Of a stretch of 9,031 bases of DNA, positions 1 to 4,311 are shown piece after piece. The position numbers were made by a program, and so were the translations under genes. The notes under the pieces were generated by a model. It had not been told where the DNA came from. It worked only from the letters and a program-made list of their open reading frames with translations, and made no database searches. Numbering within the stretch: position 1 is the first letter of the stretch; each line of letters opens with the position of its first letter. The stretch is from an uncultured Eggerthellaceae bacterium (lineage in GTDB: Bacteria > Actinomycetota > Coriobacteriia > Coriobacteriales > Eggerthellaceae): contig CAMOUE010000082.1 in the NCBI GenBank assembly GCA_946626265.1, positions 1 to 9,031 on the forward strand, in the 5' to 3' direction.

Positions 1-42
1 ATCAGGCCCTGCCACGAATGACAGAATGCGGCAGGGCCTGAT
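1..42. repeat. Perfect 13-bp inverted repeat at left window edge
   Basis: Bases 1-13 (ATCAGGCCCTGCC) are the exact reverse complement of bases 30-42, with a 16-base spacer. The repeat may continue left of the window, because the outer arm begins at base 1. The right arm is shared with a second hairpin (26-53), so the two structures cannot form at once on one RNA. It lies just beyond the stop codon of the L,D-transpeptidase gene, so it could be part of a transcription terminator or of a short repeated intergenic element. The repeat is directly visible; its function is inferred. Confidence 0.7.
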
Positions 43-53
43 CCCTGCCGCAT
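26..53 (-). terminator. Candidate terminator hairpin after the L,D-transpeptidase gene
   Basis: On the minus strand, 8 bases after the L,D-transpeptidase stop codon, an 11-bp perfect stem (ATGCGGCAGGG with CCCTGCCGCAT) closes a 6-base loop. The following bases (TCTGTCATTCGT) are only moderately U-rich, so this is a weak textbook Rho-independent terminator. The stem is very stable and could also protect the 3' end or work in both directions. Confidence 0.5.
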
Positions 54-61
54 ATCGCATG

Positions 62-1972
62 CTACCAGTGGCAGGACACGACGTCGCCCGGCTCGACGAT
101 GTCGAATAGCTCGGCGGCCTTGTACGGGGGCAGGTTGACGCACCCATGGCTGCCGTAGCCGTCGGCGTACATGGTGCCGCCGAAGCCCGGTTGCCAGTCG
201 GCGTCGTGGAGGCCGATTGCATTGCCCTCGAACGGCATCCAGTACGTGACGTACGACTCGTAGATCTTGACCCCGTTCTCGTAGCCGATCAGCTTCTCGG
301 GGCTCTTCTTGCCGTTGATCGTCCAAACGCCCGGCACGGTATCGTGCTCGCCATCGGGCTTGCCGCTGATGCACGCAGACTCCCAGATGATCGAGCCGTC
401 GTCGCCGTAGAACCTGACGTACTGCTCCGACAGGTCGATGTCGATGTAGCGGTTGCCCCAGTCACGGGCGCCGACGCCGTTGTAGGCGACGGCTTGCTGC
501 GTGAATGGAATGTCGATCGAGACGGCCTCGCCCGATTTGACGCCGTCGAGCATCGCGGTCTTGAGCGCCTCGGTGTCGACCTGCCAACCGTAAGTGCCGC
601 CGGCGACCGTAATTTCCTTGCCGTCCTCGCGCATGTAGTTGCGCGACGTGCCGACCGTGTTGAACTCGCCGGCGACCCCGTTGAGCCACTCGTCGAGCTG
701 CGTGTCGTCGAACTTCACCTTCAGCTCGTCGTCGATCGTCACGAACTGGGAAAGCTCGTCGCCGTCGATCGTCTTGGCATCCTCGCCGTTCAGGAGAAGC
801 GTTAGCTTGGCCGTGACCATGCCCGTCGCGAGCTTCGCCGATTCGGCGAGCCGCTGGTCCGTGGAGAGCACGGTGGGCTGGATCAGCTCGGCAGACGTAA
901 GCGTGATCTTGGGGTTCAGCGTCGAAACGGCTTCCTCGATCGCCGCCAGAACGGCCTTCTCGTCGTATTGCGTGCCGGCGACCTCTTCCTTCACCTTGAA
1001 GGTGTTCGTCTGCTCGTCGTAGGCGATCGTGGCGTTCGTGGGCGGCTCTGCCGTTTCGTTGAACTTCGCGATAGCCTCCTTCACCGCCGTCTCGTAGGCG
1101 CTCTTGTCGAACGCCACCTCGAAGCGATCGGTTTCGTCGTGCGCGCCCTCGATGAGAAGCACAGGCCACGTCCAAGAGTTCAGGTCGTCATGCATGCTCG
1201 CCGTGATGCCGTCGCCGTCGACGGAAAGCCCGATGCTGTCGCCCTCGATACGATGGGAAAAACCGCTGCCCACGACATCGAGCTTGTAGCCGTCCGCGGA
1301 CTTCTCGAGCAACGAGGAAACCTCGTCTGTCGACTTGAGCGATGCGTCGATTTGGCCGATCGTCGTGGAAGGCGGGAACCAGTTCGAGAATACGAGGGCC
1401 CCTATCAGGTACGCGACGGCCAGAAGGCCGACGAGCACGCCGAAGGCGATGCCGAGCACTTTCCCGACGTGGTGCTTCTTGCGAAGCGGCACGTCGATGC
1501 CCGCGGCAACGTAGCCGGGCATGCCCCCGTCTTCCGACATTGCGGCGATCTGCGCAGGGGAAAGCACCGGCGCCGACGCGTCGTCCGTTTCGGCAGCCTG
1601 CGTCGACTCCGCCGCAACGGGCTCGATGAGCTCGGTCGGGGCATCGGCCGCAGACGCGTCGGGCACTGCAGGCGCCTTCGGAGTTGCGGGCGCCGTGGGC
1701 ATCTTCGGCACGTTGGGAACGTGCGGCATGCCGATTCTAGCGGTGACCGCCGCCGAGGCGGCGCCTATTGCCGCGCGAGAATGGGCGCCGACGAGTTCAG
1801 CCGCCTCGTCCTCGTCCTCGTCTTCAGCCGATTCGAACTCGTCGGCATCCCGACCGCCGTCCTCGAGCTCTTCTGCGTCCAGGCCCTCTTCGGACGCTGC
1901 CTTTTTCGATTCTTCCGCATCTTCCTGTTGCGAGACGCGGGCATGTTTTCCATGAGATTTGAGCGTTGCCAT
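62..1972 (-). CDS. Membrane-anchored L,D-transpeptidase (YkuD/ErfK family)
   Basis: Predicted peptidoglycan cross-linking enzyme that would join stem peptides through 3-3 bonds outside the membrane. From the ATG at 1972 it has 636 residues. Residues 1-170 are a cytoplasmic, low-complexity tail: first very acidic, then a Pro/Ala/Lys stretch (about 80-103). One membrane helix follows (about 172-196). Residues about 210-500 are extracytoplasmic, with repeats resembling the PG_binding_4 type (motif like FKVKEEVAGTQYDEKAV). The C-terminal YkuD domain ends with the catalytic pattern: His589 (IGLHDADW), then SHGCVNLP with His609 and nucleophile Cys611. A TTG at 2002 would add ten residues (GEKRGKNAAM...) but has no good ribosome-binding site. 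The ATG at 1972 has only a distant GAGG, so the start is uncertain. The gene stands alone, divergent from the smpB cluster. The family call is firm; the substrate is inferred. Confidence 0.93.
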   Translation of the reverse strand: MATLKSHGKHARVSQQEDAEESKKAASEEGLDAEELEDGGRDADEFESAEDEDEDEAAELVGAHSRAAIGAASAAVTARIGMPHVPNVPKMPTAPATPKAPAVPDASAADAPTELIEPVAAESTQAAETDDASAPVLSPAQIAAMSEDGGMPGYVAAGIDVPLRKKHHVGKVLGIAFGVLVGLLAVAYLIGALVFSNWFPPSTTIGQIDASLKSTDEVSSLLEKSADGYKLDVVGSGFSHRIEGDSIGLSVDGDGITASMHDDLNSWTWPVLLIEGAHDETDRFEVAFDKSAYETAVKEAIAKFNETAEPPTNATIAYDEQTNTFKVKEEVAGTQYDEKAVLAAIEEAVSTLNPKITLTSAELIQPTVLSTDQRLAESAKLATGMVTAKLTLLLNGEDAKTIDGDELSQFVTIDDELKVKFDDTQLDEWLNGVAGEFNTVGTSRNYMREDGKEITVAGGTYGWQVDTEALKTAMLDGVKSGEAVSIDIPFTQQAVAYNGVGARDWGNRYIDIDLSEQYVRFYGDDGSIIWESACISGKPDGEHDTVPGVWTINGKKSPEKLIGYENGVKIYESYVTYWMPFEGNAIGLHDADWQPGFGGTMYADGYGSHGCVNLPPYKAAELFDIVEPGDVVSCHW

Positions 1973-2008
1973 AGCTGCGTTCTTGCCTCGTTTTTCACCC
2001 AATGTGGT

Positions 2009-2056
2009 CGTCTGAATTAAACAGATATTTTAACAACCGAAATACCAATTCAGACG
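2009..2056. promoter_or_regulatory. Perfect 10-bp inverted repeat in AT-rich divergent spacer
   Basis: CGTCTGAATT at 2009-2018 is matched exactly by its reverse complement AATTCAGACG at 2047-2056, with 28 bases between. The arm centres are 38 bp apart. It lies just upstream of, or within the leader of, the L,D-transpeptidase gene, in DNA much more AT-rich than its surroundings. The spacer holds a -10-like TAAAAT on the minus strand (2032 to 2027), but no convincing -35 sits at the right distance. It could be a paired operator for a regulator that bridges two sites, or an mRNA leader hairpin. The repeat is seen; its role is inferred. Confidence 0.45.
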
Positions 2057-2145
2057 CAGAAAACACCCGCTGGTTCATTTCGTCACTTTTCGCATACAAG
2101 GCCGTCATATTAGCCATTCGCGGCGCACGAGAGGCGCTATGGGCG

Positions 2146-2154
2146 TGGTATCAT
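2146..2154 (+). promoter_or_regulatory. Candidate extended -10 promoter for the smpB cluster
   Basis: The sequence TGGTATCAT fits an extended -10 element (TGN followed by TATCAT, five of six matches to TATAAT). No good -35 is visible 17 bp upstream, which is common for extended -10 promoters. Transcription would start near 2161, leaving a leader of about 29 bases with AAGGA before the ATG at 2190. This placement argues against the upstream ATG at 2139, which would lie outside the transcript. Confidence 0.4.
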
Positions 2155-2189
2155 TCAACCACCCTCGAAACGCTGTAAGGAAACGCACC

Positions 2190-2468
2190 ATGACGACTTA
2201 TCTCGCCCATTACCGCTCGCCCGTGTCGGCCGACGTGCGCGGCTCGGGCGTATTCGAATTCGACAGCGACGCCAGGGCGGGATCGAAGGAGAACCTTCAC
2301 GATGCGCGAATGAAGATGCTCGAGACGTTCGGCAAGGACGCCGTTCCTTGGACAATCGAGCGCGTCGAGAAGAAGACGGCGAAAAGCGAGGCCCTCGACG
2401 GGCAGCTGAGCCTCGATTTCCGCCCGGAGAAGAAGCGCCGTCGCAGAAGAACGAAGGAGTACTGGTAG
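2190..2468 (+). CDS. Small protein of unknown function, upstream of smpB
   Basis: A 92-residue protein I do not recognise. It begins MTTYLAHYRSPVSAD, is of mixed charge in the middle, and ends in a strongly basic tail with a KKRRRRR run and the last residues TKEYW. That tail suggests binding to nucleic acid or ribosomes, which is only an inference. No signal peptide or membrane helix is visible. The ATG at 2190 is chosen because AAGGA lies about 8 bases upstream and the candidate promoter at 2146-2154 precedes it; an in-frame ATG at 2139 would add 17 residues. Its TAG stop directly abuts the smpB ATG with no gap, and the smpB ribosome-binding site AAGGAG lies inside this gene. The two are therefore almost certainly cotranscribed and probably translationally coupled. 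Coding reality is supported by this arrangement and by codon use like its neighbours. Confidence 0.8.
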   Translation: MTTYLAHYRSPVSADVRGSGVFEFDSDARAGSKENLHDARMKMLETFGKDAVPWTIERVEKKTAKSEALDGQLSLDFRPEKKRRRRRTKEYW

Positions 2469-2939
2469 ATGGAACGCCGCGAGAAGAAGCTCATCGCGAA
2501 GAACCGTCGCGCCCTCCACGAATACGAGATTCTGGAAACATACGAGGCGGGCATAGAGCTGACGGGCACCGAGGTGCGCTCGCTCAGGGAAAACAACTGC
2601 CAGCTGACCGATTGCTTCGCACTCGTGCGCGGCGGCGAAGTCTGGCTGCACAACGTGCACATCGCGCCGTACTCGAACGGCAACATCGCCAACGTCGACC
2701 CCGACCGCAAACGAAAGCTGCTCCTTCATCGTCGCGAGATTCGCGTTCTCGAGCAGAAGACGCGCGAGAAAGGGCTCGCACTGGTCCCCCTGTCGATGTA
2801 CTTCAAGGAAAACGCGCTCGTGAAGGTCGAGCTGGCCGTCGCGCGCGGCAAGAAAACCTACGACAAGCGCCAGAGCATCGCGAAACGCGATGCGCAGCGG
2901 GACATCGACCGTGCCATGAAAGAACGTTACCGCCAATAG
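2469..2939 (+). CDS. smpB: SsrA-binding protein SmpB
   Basis: The tmRNA partner: SmpB binds the tRNA-like domain of tmRNA and brings it, charged with alanine, to stalled ribosomes for trans-translation. The 156-residue length is normal. Typical features are visible: a basic N-terminus followed by NRRALHEYEI; the central ELTGTEVRSLRENNCQL motif of the OB-type barrel; PLSMYFKENALVKVELAVAR; and the basic C-terminal tail GKKTYDKRQSIAKRDAQRDI, the part that enters the ribosomal mRNA channel in characterised SmpB. The ATG at 2469 follows AAGGAG by 9 bases and touches the stop of the upstream small gene. The tmRNA gene it serves lies 0.85 kb away on the opposite strand, with the acidic-repeat gene between. 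No anomalies seen. Confidence 0.98.
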   Translation: MERREKKLIAKNRRALHEYEILETYEAGIELTGTEVRSLRENNCQLTDCFALVRGGEVWLHNVHIAPYSNGNIANVDPDRKRKLLLHRREIRVLEQKTREKGLALVPLSMYFKENALVKVELAVARGKKTYDKRQSIAKRDAQRDIDRAMKERYRQ

Positions 2940-2960
2940 CGACAAGAGAGGATAACGGCA

Positions 2961-3737
2961 ATGGCTGAAGAATTCGAGAGCGTCGAGCTCGAGTACTCCG
3001 AAGACGACGTGCTGTACTACCTCGTCGACGAGGACGACGTCGAGGTCGGCTTCGTCCTGATGGAGGACGGCGAGGAGGTCGAGTACTACTACGAGGGCTA
3101 CGAAGCCGACGACTACGAACGCGCGAAAGACGAAGATGTGCCGACGAAAACGAGCGAGAGCGAAGTAGAGTACGAAACCATCGAGCTCGAGGTTGCGGAA
3201 GACGACATCCTGTACCGCATCGTCGACGAAAACGACGTCGAGGTCGGCTTCGTCCTGATGGAGGACGGCGAAGAAGTCGAGTACTACTACGACCAGCCCG
3301 AGGAGGACGCGCCCGGCGCCGACGGCGCCGCAAGCACGACCGCCGCCAAAGATCCCGTTGCCGCCGACGAACCCGCCGAACCGCAGGAGCCCGAGAACCA
3401 CGGCTACCTGTACAAGATGGCGTCGATTGCAGGGCACAAGGGGAACAAGGCGCGCAAGAAGGCCGAGGTGCAGCTCGACAAGGTGCGCGACCGCGCCGAA
3501 GTGCAGGTCGACAAGGCCTCTGCCGCCATCGAGGAGGGCGGCAAGAAGCTGAAGGCGAAAAAGGACGAGACCGACCTGGGCATCACGCGCGAAGACATCG
3601 CCGAGACGACGGCCGACCTGAACGCCATCGCGAAGGAAGGCGCCGAGACGGCAAAGGAGCTCAAAGAGGCCTACGACGACATCATGGACTCGTTCGGCTT
3701 CTTGATGCCGAAGAAGATAAAGCGCCGCCTGCCCTAG
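2961..3737 (+). CDS. Acidic protein with duplicated module and helical basic tail, unknown function
   Basis: A 258-residue protein I do not recognise. Residues 6-45 and 72-111 are two copies of one module. Its core, DVEVGFVLMEDGEEVEYYY, is identical in both copies; the rest is rich in Asp, Glu and Tyr, with alternating hydrophobic residues that suggest beta strands. A Pro/Ala/Glu linker (about 112-145) follows. The C-terminal third is charged and probably helical or coiled-coil, with a repeated pattern (KAEVQLDKVRDRAEVQVDKA), and ends in a basic patch KKIKRR near the last residue. No signal peptide or membrane helix is visible, so it is probably cytoplasmic. The ATG at 2961 has a strong AGAGAGGA 8 bases upstream. 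It starts 21 bases after smpB, so it is the likely third gene of that operon, and it converges on the 3' end of ssrA. Its acidity could indicate binding to a basic partner, but that is speculation. Confidence 0.88.
   Translation: MAEEFESVELEYSEDDVLYYLVDEDDVEVGFVLMEDGEEVEYYYEGYEADDYERAKDEDVPTKTSESEVEYETIELEVAEDDILYRIVDENDVEVGFVLMEDGEEVEYYYDQPEEDAPGADGAASTTAAKDPVAADEPAEPQEPENHGYLYKMASIAGHKGNKARKKAEVQLDKVRDRAEVQVDKASAAIEEGGKKLKAKKDETDLGITREDIAETTADLNAIAKEGAETAKELKEAYDDIMDSFGFLMPKKIKRRLP
2976..3095 (+). repeat. Internal tandem module, copy 1
   Basis: Encodes residues 6-45 of the 258-residue acidic protein. Bases 3036-3094 match 3234-3292 at 57 of 59 positions. The only differences are two synonymous GAG/GAA changes. 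The offset between copies is 198 bases (66 codons). Confidence 0.9.
3174..3293 (+). repeat. Internal tandem module, copy 2
   Basis: Encodes residues 72-111 of the acidic protein. It is more diverged from copy 1 in its first half (ETIELEVAEDDILYRIVDEN against ESVELEYSEDDVLYYLVDED) and near-identical in its second half, also at DNA level. That pattern fits an older duplication with local homogenisation, or strong selection on the second half. Confidence 0.9.
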
Positions 3738-3788
3738 CGACTAACGAGAAATATGCAGCTCGAACCGGTGCGATGATCAAAAGGAAAA

Positions 3789-4152
3789 TGGTGGAGCCGC
3801 GGAGAATCGAACTCCGGTCCATACCGAATCCCTGGTCAGGCTCTACAAGCTTATTCGATGATCGAGTTTAGGAGACGCGCTGCTCACCGACAGGCATCAC
3901 GGCTCCGAGCCGGTTCGGTCTTAGCCTGCGTCATACCGACTACGTACGCAGGAGCGTTTCCCTAAGATGACATCGCACCCAGGGCGGGAAAGATCCTGGG
4001 ATTGACGTGCCGACTTATGTTATGCGGCAAGGGCGAGTTGCCCAGTGTAGTTCTTTTTGCCAATTAATTTGACAGTACCCCTGTTTAGCGTGGCGAGGAG
4101 ACCACGACCTGCTCCTCACCTCAGACCCGCCATGTCGAAACCAGTCGGCCCC
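3789..4152 (-). ncRNA. ssrA: tmRNA (transfer-messenger RNA), complete, one-piece
   Basis: Ribosome rescue RNA. On the minus strand it begins GGGGCCGACTGGTTTCGACA at 4152 and ends with an encoded CCA at 3789. The 5' GGGGCCG pairs with 3' CGGCTCC to form a 7-bp acceptor stem with a G3-U70 wobble, the identity element for alanyl-tRNA synthetase, followed by discriminator A. The T arm is CGGAG-TTCGATT-CTCCG. The interior has the tag reading frame (4061 to 4020) and several helices expected for pseudoknots, for example CCCAGG with CCTGGG (4000 to 3978) and a 7-bp CCTGCGT/ACGCAGG pair (3952 to 3925). The length of 364 nt is normal for the one-piece class. A T-rich stretch (TTTTCCTTTT) directly follows the CCA and may serve termination. 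It lies downstream of rnr on the same strand and near smpB. It is not a plain tRNA-Ala: the two acceptor halves are separated by the tag region. Confidence 0.97.
4020..4061 (-). other. tmRNA tag-peptide reading frame
   Basis: Inside ssrA, the frame GGC AAA AAG ... GCC GCA TAA encodes GKKNYTGQLALAA and then stops. With the alanine carried by tmRNA, the added tag would be A-GKKNYTGQLALAA. The ALAA end matches the usual C-terminal degron recognised by ClpXP-type proteases. GGC as the resume codon (4061-4059) is inferred from the frame and the normal tag length; it is not proven by the sequence. Confidence 0.88.
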
Positions 4153-4155
4153 ATG

Positions 4156-4184
4156 TGAAAAGCTGCCCTATTTCCCGTTGTCAA
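4156..4184 (-). promoter_or_regulatory. Alternative ssrA promoter with perfect -35 TTGACA
   Basis: A consensus TTGACA lies at 4184 to 4179 on the minus strand. At 17 bp spacing the -10 position reads TTTTCA (4161 to 4156), only moderately like TATAAT, and it ends just 3 bases before the mature tmRNA start at 4152. That is closer than usual for a start site. It is therefore the second choice, although the perfect -35 is notable. Confidence 0.3.
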
Positions 4185-4196
4185 AGTGCGTAAGGC

Positions 4197-4205
4197 ATTG
4201 TACCA
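4197..4205 (-). promoter_or_regulatory. Candidate extended -10 promoter for ssrA
   Basis: On the minus strand TGGTACAAT reads as an extended -10 element (TG, one base, TACAAT; five of six matches). Transcription would start near 4190 and leave a leader of nearly 40 bases before the mature 5' end at 4152. RNase P, which matures tmRNA 5' ends in model bacteria, could remove it. No good -35 is seen 17 bp upstream. Confidence 0.4.
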
Positions 4206-4311
4206 CGCCGACGATACGCCGCACGGCCGCACACAACTCGTCACCGTGCTGTTGATACTCCGCCGGCTGCACGGCATTCATCACCGTGTTGCTATCCGCC
4301 GTCGTCTACCC

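Larger units (their letters stand above)
4153..4311. other. Spacer between rnr and ssrA
   Basis: These 159 bases hold no credible gene. They contain the likely ssrA promoter elements. On the minus strand, a near-repeat CACGGTGATGA / CACGGTGACGA occurs shortly after the rnr stop, each copy followed by a short possible partner (CCGTG). No clear Rho-independent terminator for rnr is visible, so read-through from rnr into ssrA is possible. Confidence 0.5.

Noticed and set aside
62..2002. TTG start at 2002 for the L,D-transpeptidase
   Set aside because: It is in frame but has no Shine-Dalgarno sequence and is a rarer start codon; the ATG at 1972 is preferred, though not certain.
968..2020. 350-codon and other plus-strand frames across the left end
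   Set aside because: They are antisense to the L,D-transpeptidase, which has an intact SHGC active site and a consistent domain order.
2139..2189. Upstream ATG at 2139 extending the small gene before smpB
   Set aside because: It lies upstream of the candidate -10 at 2146-2154. The ATG at 2190 has a properly spaced AAGGA. The GAGAGG before 2139 keeps this slightly open.
2151..3437. 428-codon open frame on the minus strand opposite smpB and the acidic-protein gene
   Set aside because: It is a mirror frame produced by GC-rich codons. The translation is Val/Leu/Arg-rich with no domain, and it lies opposite smpB, which is certain.
3789..3870. A plain tRNA-Ala gene at the T-arm and CCA end
   Set aside because: The 5' acceptor half is about 300 bases away at 4152-4146 with the tag ORF between, which defines tmRNA.
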